Shown piece after piece: positions 1-6,130 of a stretch of DNA of 17,139 bases. The notes beneath the pieces are model-generated. The model was not told the DNA's origin. It saw nothing but the letters and a program-made list of their open reading frames with translations, and searched no databases. The stretch's first letter is position 1. Each line of letters begins with the position of its first letter. The position numbers and the translations under genes were made by a program. The DNA comes from CAYLUN01 sp964386865 (lineage in GTDB: Bacteria; Verrucomicrobiota; Kiritimatiellia; RFP12; UBA1067). The stretch spans positions 1 through 17,139 of the forward strand of contig CAYLUN010000107.1 in NCBI GenBank assembly GCA_964386865.1. Direction: 5' to 3'.

Positions 1-404
1 AGTTCCGCGCGATCTTCGGCGGCGGCCGCTACGACAGCCTGCTCACCATGATCGGTGGCGCGCCCACGCCCGCCGTGGGCATGGGCTTCGGCGACGTGGT
101 CGTCGTGGAGGTGCTCAAGGAGCTGCTCGGCGAAGCCGCCGCCGCGGAGAAGCGCGGCGTCATCATCGGCTACATGTTCCCGGAGCAGCGCGAAGCCGCG
201 ACGCGCCTCGCCCGCGCCCTGCGCGAGGCCGGCGAGACCGTCGACCTCATGCTCGCCCGCCAGAAGCCCAAGCAGTTCTTCTCCCGCGCCAGCGCCAGCG
301 CCGCGGCCGACGCGGTCTTCATCGGCCCGGACGACGTGGCCAAGGGCGTCGCTAAGCGCAAGAACCTCGCCACGCGCGAGGAGACGGAGATCGTGCTGGG
401 GTAG
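1..404 (+). CDS. hisS: Histidyl-tRNA synthetase, C-terminal part (5' end outside window)
   Basis: The reading frame is open from base 3 and ends with TAG at 402-404, leaving 133 residues of a protein that is normally about 420. It begins inside the class II synthetase catalytic core: FGGGRYDSLL (residues 5-14) matches the HisRS-specific GGRYD signature that contacts histidine. A GFGD segment follows, corresponding to the motif 3 region (usually GFGxGxER), and then an alpha/beta anticodon-binding domain (about residues 45-133) ending in KRKNLATREE, similar to the VKNLxTGEQ end of HisRS. The enzyme charges tRNA-His in the cytoplasm. The ATG at 48 is internal, not the start. The paralogue HisZ is an alternative, but the anticodon-binding domain, which HisZ lacks, argues for HisS. 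The gene converges on tatD with 49 bases between the stops and is probably unrelated to the carbohydrate genes. Confidence 0.88.
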   Translation, partial: FRAIFGGGRYDSLLTMIGGAPTPAVGMGFGDVVVVEVLKELLGEAAAAEKRGVIIGYMFPEQREAATRLARALREAGETVDLMLARQKPKQFFSRASASAAADAVFIGPDDVAKGVAKRKNLATREETEIVLG

Positions 405-426
405 GTTATGTTGAGTCGACTCCATC

Positions 427-444
427 GATTCAATCGATAGAATC
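427..444. other. Small AT-rich inverted repeat between convergent hisS and tatD
   Basis: GATTC (427-431) and GAATC (440-444) are perfect complements around an 8-base loop that itself contains ATCGAT. It lies in the 49-base gap between two convergent stop codons, an island of low GC in a GC-rich window. The position suits a bidirectional transcription end, but the stem is only 5 bp and there is no clear T-tract, so a terminator role is a guess. Confidence 0.25.
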
Positions 445-453
445 AATCGCCCC

Positions 454-1245
454 TCACCCAAACATCGCCCGCGCGTTCGCTCGCGTAATCTCCGCGATGC
501 GCTCGGCGGTCGTGCCGCGCACCGCCGCGAGGCACTCCGCCACATGCGTCACGAAGGCCGGCTCGTTGCGCTGGCCGCGCTTGGGCACCGGCGCGAGGAA
601 GGGCGTGTCGGTCTCGATCAAGAGCCGCTCGTCCGGCACCATCGCCGCGCTCGCGCGCAACAGGTCCGCGTTGCGGAAGGTCACGATGCCGCTGAAGCTG
701 ATCGCAAGACTCCGCTCCAGCAGCTGAGCCGCGAAGGCCTTGTCGCCCGTGAAGCAATGCACCACACCGCGCAGGCCCACGCCGCGCCACGGCGTGTCGT
801 CGAGCACGCGCAAGGTCGCCTCGTCCGCCTCGCGCGTGTGGATGATCGCCGGCAGCCGCCACTCGTCCGCCAGCCGCAGCTGCGCCGCAAAGAGCGCGCA
901 CTGCGCCGCGCCCGTCTCGGGATGGTAGTGGAAGTCCAGCCCCGTCTCGCCCACCGCCGCCAGCGGGTGCGCCGCCGCGAGCAGCCGCAGCGTCTCGACG
1001 TAGACCTCCGGCGTCGCCGCCGTCGCCTGGTCGCGGTCGAAGCCCAGCGCCAGCCGAACGTTCTCCGGATACGCCTGAGCCGCCGCCAGCGCGCCGGCGT
1101 TGAGCGACACGCTGCCGCCCACCGCCACGAGGCGCGTCACGCCCGCCGCGAAGGCCCGCTCCAGCACCGCCGCCGTCTCCAGCGGCGCACCCTCAAAATG
1201 CGCGTGCGTGTCGTAGAACGCCGCACCCGTCTCCAGCTCTGTCAT
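454..1245 (-). CDS. tatD: TatD family metal-dependent hydrolase/DNase
   Basis: This 263-aa protein has the usual TatD length (about 260) and all of its metal-site motifs: THAHFE (H14, H16), VGETGLDFHY (E100), IIHTREAD (H136), VVHCFTG (H163) and IETDTPFLAP (D213). TatD proteins are cytoplasmic TIM-barrel metallohydrolases, reported as 3'-5' exonucleases acting on DNA or RNA in repair and turnover. The start is the ATG at 1243-1245 (complement), 75 bases after the rhamnosidase stop, with an AAGGGA-like ribosome site about 10 bases upstream. It is probably a housekeeping gene at the end of the carbohydrate cluster. The family is certain; the exact substrate is not. Confidence 0.92.
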   Translation of the reverse strand: MTELETGAAFYDTHAHFEGAPLETAAVLERAFAAGVTRLVAVGGSVSLNAGALAAAQAYPENVRLALGFDRDQATAATPEVYVETLRLLAAAHPLAAVGETGLDFHYHPETGAAQCALFAAQLRLADEWRLPAIIHTREADEATLRVLDDTPWRGVGLRGVVHCFTGDKAFAAQLLERSLAISFSGIVTFRNADLLRASAAMVPDERLLIETDTPFLAPVPKRGQRNEPAFVTHVAECLAAVRGTTAERIAEITRANARAMFG

Positions 1246-1263
1246 CCGTCCACATCCCTTCAG

Positions 1264-1277
1264 GCCCCTTGGGGGGC
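1264..1277 (-). terminator. Short GC hairpin after the rhamnosidase gene
   Basis: GCCCC (1264-1268) pairs with GGGGC (1273-1277) around a 4-base loop in the gap between the rhamnosidase stop and the tatD start. There is no U-tract, so it may only slow the polymerase or may be chance in GC-rich DNA. Confidence 0.2.
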
Positions 1278-1320
1278 GAGGCTGTGCCGAGCCGCCTCCC
1301 GCATCCGCCCCTTCGCGCCA

Positions 1321-3672
1321 TCACCAACCGTGTTTTCCCGCGCCCACCTCGGCCCACTTCTTCTGCTCTGTCAACCACACTTTCGCTGTCACGCCTGTCG
1401 GCAGTTCGACTGCAAGCTTCATCCTTCCGTCGGCGATCTTCCAGTCCACCCGCACAGGCCCCTTAACCGACCTGTATTCGCCTTTGGCCCCCGTCAGCCC
1501 CGCCACCGGCTTCGGATGGATGACGACGCGATCGCAGCCGACCGCATCCTCCGGCACTGCGATACCGAGCGCGTGCTTCACGAGCCACTCGTCAACCGAG
1601 CCGAACATCGGGTGGTTCTGGCTGTAGGTGTTGTCCGAGGCCTTCCACGTCTCCCAGAGCGTGGTCGCGCCGTTGTCGAGCATGTAGACCCAGCTCGGGA
1701 ACTCGCGCCGCGCCACCAGCTTGCCGGCCAGTTCTTCCTGTCCCTCCGTGCTCAGCACCTCCAGCAGATACTTCGTGCCGAAAATCCCCGTCGTCAGCGC
1801 GTTGCCGTGAGCCGCGATATCCGCGCGCAAGATCTCCAGCGCGGCCGCGCGGTTCGCCTCGGGGATCAGCCGGTGGTAGAGCCCGAACACCTGCTCGCCC
1901 TGCCGCCCCTGCCCCACCTTACCGCCCACCACAAACTTCGTCTGGAACGCCGCTCGGATCTCATCCGCCAGCGCCCCATACTTCTTAGCGTGCTCCGCCT
2001 TGCCGAGAATCGCCGCGAACTCAGAGACCAGCCGCGCCCACTGATAGAAATGCGCCGTGGCGGTCAGCGTCTCCGGCGCCTTCTCCAGCGCCTCGTGGTC
2101 GCCGATGCACTGTGGGATGACCAGGTCGGGACATTTGCCCTTCACGAGCTCCACATACCGCGCACACGCGTCGTAGTGCGTGGCGATCACCTCGCGATCG
2201 CCGTAGTAGCGGTACAGGTCGCGCATCATCACCGGCACGCCGACCGTCCAGCCGATCGGCCCGGAGCGCCCACCGAAGCCGCGGTCCGCAATGCCGACGT
2301 ACGGCGCGGTCTCGGTGAACCAGCCGTCGTCCTCCGCCTCATCCGCGAAGTCCTGAAGCGTCTTCGCGTAGAACGCGCGCATATCAAAGTTGAAGATCAT
2401 CGCCTCGGTCGTGGCGGCGATGTCCGCGCCGTAGCCGAACCGCTCCCGCGCGGGGCAGTCCGACTGCACGCCGATCAGGTTGCTCAGGAAGGTGTTCCGG
2501 CACACGTTGTGAATGTCGTTCAAGCGTGTGTCCGAGCACTCAAGAGAACTCGCATCCGACACCCGCGAGGCAAGGGCCGCTGCGCTGACATCGTTCACCG
2601 TTAGAGCGTGCTTAAGACCCTCGATCTGCACATACCGAAAGCCGTGCCACGTGAAAAGCGGGCCACCAAAAAGCTCTTTTCCTCCTCCCCGACGGATGTA
2701 CACGTCGCACTGTTCCGCCAATGCGGGAGCTCCGGGCCCGCCCGCACCCGCACGCTTGATCTGGCCGCACACCGCCGTCAGGCTGTTGACCGTACCGTCC
2801 TTGTTCAGCAGTTCGCCATAGCGGAAGGTCACGCGCTCACCCGCCGCGCCAGCACCCAAATGAACGCTCGCCCACCCGGCGAAGTTACGCCCCATGTCCG
2901 CAACATAGACGCCGGGCTTGGGTTCGCCGACGCGTTTGGCTTGCCACCTTTCAAGCACCACTACCGACGGAGCCTCGCGCGGTTGTAGCCGGCCCGCAGG
3001 CCCTGTCACACGGACCGCTTGACGCCAGGCCGACGCCTCTTTGCGCGCATCGTAGACCACGCCCAGGTACAGGCTGTTGCGGAGCAGCGGCCCGTCCGCC
3101 ACGTTCCACGACGGGTCGCTCACGACGGTCTCGCGCGAGCCATCGGCATACTCGATCTCCATTTTTGCGATCAAACAGGGACGCCCGACCGTCAGCGCCT
3201 CGCGCAGATTGAAACGGCCCCACATGCGCATCGGCAGAGGGTTATACCAGCCGTTGCCGAGCTCCACCGAAAGCACATTCTCGCCCGTGTGCGACAGCTG
3301 CTCATCGATCACCAAGTAGGTATCATACAGCACACGCTTGCCATAGGGTGTCCACAGCTGTGCGAGCACGTTATCCGTGAGCGGCTGCCCATTCAGGTAC
3401 ACCTCATAGAAACCAAGGCCCGCAATATGCAACAGAGCCAACTTGATTTCACGTGTCGTTGTGAACGTTTTGCGGAAGAGCGGCGCGGGGTCGTCCTCGT
3501 AGAAGGCCGCGTCGTTGGTCGGCTGCGGCTTGCCGTCGCCGATCCACTGCGCGCCCGTCCAGTCGACGGTCGCTTCGCTTTGAGCGGCCCCGCCGCCGAG
3601 CCTCAGCGCCGCGCAGCCCGCCGCGAATGCCAGCGCGACCGCCACGGCCAATCGACTCACCACACGCTCCAT
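1321..3672 (-). CDS. Alpha-L-rhamnosidase, GH78 family, predicted lipoprotein
   Basis: A 783-aa glycoside hydrolase expected to release terminal alpha-L-rhamnose from glycans or glycosides outside the cytoplasm. Residues 1-20 form a lipoprotein signal (arginines, hydrophobic stretch, AAGC with Cys20 as the lipid site). N-terminal beta-sandwich domains follow, including the GLGFYEVYLNGQ segment near residues 85-96 typical of the family. The (alpha/alpha)6 catalytic domain starts near residue 380. SDCPARERFGYGAD (404-417) carries the Glu410 counterpart of the GH78 general acid, and NGATTLWETW (667-676) carries Glu674, matching the proposed general base. SQNHPMFGS (684-692) is also family-typical. 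A C-terminal beta domain ends the protein. The ATG at 3672 has AAGGGG about 8 bases upstream. It is the last carbohydrate gene of the cluster and lies behind 308 bases of non-coding DNA, so it may have its own promoter. Confidence 0.9.
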   Translation of the reverse strand: MERVVSRLAVAVALAFAAGCAALRLGGGAAQSEATVDWTGAQWIGDGKPQPTNDAAFYEDDPAPLFRKTFTTTREIKLALLHIAGLGFYEVYLNGQPLTDNVLAQLWTPYGKRVLYDTYLVIDEQLSHTGENVLSVELGNGWYNPLPMRMWGRFNLREALTVGRPCLIAKMEIEYADGSRETVVSDPSWNVADGPLLRNSLYLGVVYDARKEASAWRQAVRVTGPAGRLQPREAPSVVVLERWQAKRVGEPKPGVYVADMGRNFAGWASVHLGAGAAGERVTFRYGELLNKDGTVNSLTAVCGQIKRAGAGGPGAPALAEQCDVYIRRGGGKELFGGPLFTWHGFRYVQIEGLKHALTVNDVSAAALASRVSDASSLECSDTRLNDIHNVCRNTFLSNLIGVQSDCPARERFGYGADIAATTEAMIFNFDMRAFYAKTLQDFADEAEDDGWFTETAPYVGIADRGFGGRSGPIGWTVGVPVMMRDLYRYYGDREVIATHYDACARYVELVKGKCPDLVIPQCIGDHEALEKAPETLTATAHFYQWARLVSEFAAILGKAEHAKKYGALADEIRAAFQTKFVVGGKVGQGRQGEQVFGLYHRLIPEANRAAALEILRADIAAHGNALTTGIFGTKYLLEVLSTEGQEELAGKLVARREFPSWVYMLDNGATTLWETWKASDNTYSQNHPMFGSVDEWLVKHALGIAVPEDAVGCDRVVIHPKPVAGLTGAKGEYRSVKGPVRVDWKIADGRMKLAVELPTGVTAKVWLTEQKKWAEVGAGKHGW

Positions 3673-3698
3673 GGATGCTTCCCCTTTCGCTGGACACC

Positions 3699-3727
3699 AT
3701 CATAAGCGAAGAGGTGGCGCAGGGGAA
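3699..3727 (-). promoter_or_regulatory. Weak promoter-like site upstream of the rhamnosidase
   Basis: On the minus strand TATGAT (3699-3704) matches the sigma-70 -10 consensus at 5 of 6 bases, 27 bases before the ATG. A poor -35, TTCCCC (3722-3727), lies 17 bases further upstream. The -10 alone is persuasive. Confidence 0.3.
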
Positions 3728-3807
3728 GTCCGCGGCTCGCACCCACGCTCGCCCGGGCGCACCGGCGACCGCTGGCCCGTCGCTCGATGACGCAAGGCTA
3801 GCCGACC

Positions 3808-3872
3808 TGTAGCTCCGCCGCTCTGTCGGCGGAGAGGAGGCGTGTTTCCGGCGACACAGCGCCGGAACTACA
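3808..3872. repeat. REP-like pair of inverted hairpins
   Basis: Two near-identical 25-base units face each other between TGTAG (3808-3812) and its complement CTACA (3868-3872). Each unit is itself a hairpin with a perfect 8-bp stem: CTCCGCCG/CGGCGGAG (3813-3820 with 3827-3834) and TTCCGGCG/CGCCGGAA (3846-3853 with 3860-3867), each with a 6-base loop. The two units differ by paired changes in the stem, so both stay fully base-paired. This is the layout of REP/BIME-type palindromic elements. It sits in the gap between the DUF1080 and rhamnosidase genes, where it could affect mRNA stability or termination. Confidence 0.6.
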
Positions 3873-3903
3873 GACCCAGTGGATCACCGTTGCTCCCCGC
3901 TCG

Positions 3904-3970
3904 CCCTCCAGCGCGACGCGGAGCCGGAGCGACCAGCCTCGCGCGGGAGGGACGTGCGTCCGCACGTCCG
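3904..3970. repeat. Interspersed structured repeat, copy A
   Basis: This segment aligns over about 67 bases with 8954-9020. Shared blocks include CCCTCC, GCGCGA, AGCCGG, AGCCTCGC and GGAGGG. CCCTCC (3904-3909) can pair with GGAGGG (3946-3951) and GCGCGA (3911-3916) with TCGCGC (3939-3944). A terminal hairpin GGACGTGCG/CGCACGTCC (3950-3958 with 3961-3969) begins 11 bases after the DUF1080 stop on the minus strand. It may act as a 3' mRNA end structure, but no T-tract follows. Confidence 0.55.
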
Positions 3971-3980
3971 GCGTGCAGCC

Positions 3981-4697
3981 CTACTCCAGCACCTTGATCT
4001 TGAGGTTGCGGTACGAGACCTTGTCGGTGTGGTCCTGAAGCAGGATGCTGCCCGACGCCTGCTCGCCCCAGTTCGGGCTCTTGCTGAACTTGCTCAGGGC
4101 GACCGCCGCGCGGAACGCCTCGGAGCCGCGCTCGAACTCCAGCACCTTCTCGCCGTTCAGCCAGTGCTCGACCTTCTTGCCCTTGCTGACGATCATCGCG
4201 GTGTTCCACTCGCCCAGCGGCTTGGGGTGCGCGTTGACGGCTGGCATCACGTCGTAGAACGAGCCGACCTTGCGGTTGCCGTCGCGGCCTTTGGCGGCGT
4301 CGGGGTGCGCGGCGTCGAGCACTTGGTACTCGAGCGTCGTGCCGCCGTTCACCTTGGGGTCAAAGAAGTACTTGATGCCGCTGTTCGCTGCGGGCGTCAG
4401 CAGAAAGTCGGCCTTGAGGATGAAGTTCGTGAACTTCTCCTTGGTGATGATGTCGCCGCCCGTGCCTTTCGGATTCTTGGGCAGCACGGTCAGCACGCCG
4501 TCTTTTATCTCCCACCCTTGGGCGGGAAACTCGTCCTTGCCCATGCTGCGCCAGCCGGCCCCGCTCGCGCCGTCCCACAGCAGCTTCCAGCCGTCCGCCT
4601 TCTCCTGCTCCGTCAGCGTGTTGGCCGCCTGCCCGTCAGCCCCGAACAGCGCCGTCGCCGCCGCCATCAAACCCATCGCCATCCACCTGTGCTTCAT
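3981..4697 (-). CDS. Secreted DUF1080 (3-keto-disaccharide hydrolase-like) protein
   Basis: A 238-aa protein with a signal peptide (MKHRWMAMGLMAAATALFGA, cleavage about residues 20-25) and one beta-jelly-roll DUF1080 domain. Family-typical pieces are GWKLLWDG (36-43), KDGVLTV (65-71), ILKADFLL followed by NSGIKYF (93-111), LEYQVLD (122-128) and a closing LQDHTDKVSYRNLKIK (220-235). Some members have been linked to hydrolysis of 3-keto-glycosides; most are untested. The frame is open upstream to 4889, but the ATG at 4697 is chosen because AAGGAG lies 6-7 bases before it and the signal peptide follows at once. It lies downstream of the sialidase-like gene and probably acts outside the cytoplasm on the same glycan products. 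The domain is secure, the activity is not. Confidence 0.85.
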   Translation of the reverse strand: MKHRWMAMGLMAAATALFGADGQAANTLTEQEKADGWKLLWDGASGAGWRSMGKDEFPAQGWEIKDGVLTVLPKNPKGTGGDIITKEKFTNFILKADFLLTPAANSGIKYFFDPKVNGGTTLEYQVLDAAHPDAAKGRDGNRKVGSFYDVMPAVNAHPKPLGEWNTAMIVSKGKKVEHWLNGEKVLEFERGSEAFRAAVALSKFSKSPNWGEQASGSILLQDHTDKVSYRNLKIKVLE

Positions 4698-4730
4698 CGC
4701 GTTCTCCTTGTTCTGTTTGGTTAGCCGCAA

Positions 4731-4759
4731 AGCGTATGCGTACCCCGCGCGGGTGTCAA
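4731..4759 (-). promoter_or_regulatory. Promoter-like site with a palindrome in its spacer, upstream of DUF1080
   Basis: On the minus strand a perfect TTGACA (4754-4759) is followed after exactly 17 bases by TACGCT (4731-4736), a weak -10 (3 of 6). The spacer contains the perfect 10-bp palindrome CCCGCGCGGG (4744-4753), which could be an operator. The distance to the DUF1080 ATG (34 bases from the -10) fits a short leader. Confidence 0.4.
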
Positions 4760-4845
4760 CTTCAATCACTTGAATCCGCGCCCGGAAACGACGAGCGCGC
4801 TCGGCAGGGACGCCGCCCCGCTTGTCGCGAGCGCACTCGAGCGGC

Positions 4846-4873
4846 CGGCGGCCGCGGACGGCAGGGGCCGCCG
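4846..4873 (-). terminator. GC-rich hairpin downstream of the 388-aa sialidase-like gene
   Basis: CGGCGGCC (4846-4853) pairs perfectly with GGCCGCCG (4866-4873) around a 12-base loop, starting 22 bases after the stop of the upstream gene. A 12-bp perfect palindrome CGAGCGCGCTCG (4792-4803) lies further along. No T-tract is present, so this may protect the mRNA 3' end rather than terminate. The 198-base gap 4698-4895 otherwise holds only the promoter-like site. Confidence 0.3.
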
Positions 4874-4895
4874 TCCCCGCCAAGCGCACGGCACC

Positions 4896-6062
4896 TCACC
4901 GCCCCACGCGCGCGTCCGTTTCGGCGAGTGTGAAGCGCGTGCTGACGACCGAGTGCTTGCGCTCGTCGCCCCAGTACTTGAGGTACGTGGTCGCCACGAT
5001 CGTCCCGTCCGGCAGCAGTTCCACGCCCGGATAGCCGAGGTCGCCGAGCTTGTGGCCGTGCAGCAGCTTGACGCGGTACTGGCCCGGCTTGCCCTGCTTG
5101 ATGTCGTCGTAGGTGCCCACCCACGCGACGAAGTGCCCCTTGGTCGGCGACTCGGGCGCCTGGTCGCGGAAGGCGATCACCATCCGCCCGTCCTTCGTCC
5201 GCACCCCCATGTGCCGGTCGCCGGTCAGCGCCCACGCCGTGTCCTTCGGCGCGCTCCACGTCGCGCCCTCGTCCGCGCTGAACATCACGAGGCTGCACCC
5301 CTTATGCGTATTCTCGCGCAGCAGGGCGCACAGCTCGCTGCCGTCGGGCGACCGGAACACGTACGGCTCGCACGGCAGTTTGCCCTCGACCCTCGCAACG
5401 ACGCGCGGCGCGCTCCAGGTGAAGCCGCCGTCAGGCGTCACGCTCTGCACAACCTCGAGCGTCTTCCTGCCTTCGCCCTTGGCCTCGCCCCGATGATAGA
5501 GGCCGAGGTAAGCACCGTCTTTGAGGCGCACGATGCTGCTGAAGGTCATCACGCAGTAGAAATCCTCGCCCAGCGGCGGCATCTCCTTCCACGACTTGCC
5601 GTCGTCCTCGCTCATGATACTGGGCATGGGCACGCCCTGGCGGGTTCCCTTCGCCGCCGACCAGACCCACAGCCGCGCCTGGCCTTGCGGATCCGCGAGG
5701 CGGTAGATGCTCGGGCAGTTCTGGTGCGTCTTGAACCCCGGCGGCAGCGTGTCGTCCATCCTCGTCCACGTCTTGCCTCCGTCGCCGCTACGCGCCATCG
5801 GGCCCGCCGCCCCGCCGTGGTTGACGCACCACACGCAAAAAATCGTCTTGCCGTCGGGCATCAGTACGGTCGTGGGATGCCCCTGATAAACATTCGTGGT
5901 GCCCGCCGCGACCACCGTCTGCCGCGCCGCGTCCTGCGACAGATCCATCACGGGAAACGCCGCCTCGGCTTTCCACCGCGCCTTCAGCTCATCCGCTTGG
6001 CCCGCGCCCGTCACCACCCCTGCCGCGCACAGCGAGGCCATCACCAGCAGTCCCCTGTTCAT
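4896..6062 (-). CDS. Secreted sialidase-like (BNR/Asp-box) beta-propeller protein
   Basis: A 388-aa exported protein: signal peptide about residues 1-22, then a six-bladed sialidase-superfamily propeller. Asp-boxes are visible at SGDGGKTW (92-99), SEDDGKSW (151-158), VTPDGGFTW (208-216) and SADEGATW (262-269). By alignment from memory, Glu232 (CEPYVFRSPDG), Arg249 (LLRENT), Arg330 (GQYRVKLL) and Tyr344 (GYPGVELLPDG) sit where GH33 enzymes have the Glu/Tyr pair and two arginines of the triad. The RIP arginine region instead reads YQGHPTT (59-65), followed by NHGGAAGPMARS (81-92). It probably cleaves a glycan end group, but sialic acid is not assured. The ATG at 6062 has AAAGGAG upstream. It lies 68 bases after the fusion gene and is a paralogue of the proteins at 9021-10865 and 16613-17139. 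Confidence 0.82.
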   Translation of the reverse strand: MNRGLLVMASLCAAGVVTGAGQADELKARWKAEAAFPVMDLSQDAARQTVVAAGTTNVYQGHPTTVLMPDGKTIFCVWCVNHGGAAGPMARSGDGGKTWTRMDDTLPPGFKTHQNCPSIYRLADPQGQARLWVWSAAKGTRQGVPMPSIMSEDDGKSWKEMPPLGEDFYCVMTFSSIVRLKDGAYLGLYHRGEAKGEGRKTLEVVQSVTPDGGFTWSAPRVVARVEGKLPCEPYVFRSPDGSELCALLRENTHKGCSLVMFSADEGATWSAPKDTAWALTGDRHMGVRTKDGRMVIAFRDQAPESPTKGHFVAWVGTYDDIKQGKPGQYRVKLLHGHKLGDLGYPGVELLPDGTIVATTYLKYWGDERKHSVVSTRFTLAETDARVGR

Positions 6063-6130
6063 TCTGACCTGTCTCCTTTTCCGTTACGCCCGTTCTGTCC
6101 GTTTTCAACCCTCAGCCGCTCAACGTGCTC

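Noticed and set aside
544..2604. 686-aa plus-strand open frame opposite tatD and the rhamnosidase
   Set aside because: Arg/His/Gln-rich translation with no domain; it is a GC-driven shadow of two clear minus-strand genes.
3950..3969. Classical intrinsic terminator after DUF1080
   Set aside because: The stem is strong, but no T-tract follows on the minus strand and it belongs to a repeat found elsewhere, so it was listed as a repeat.
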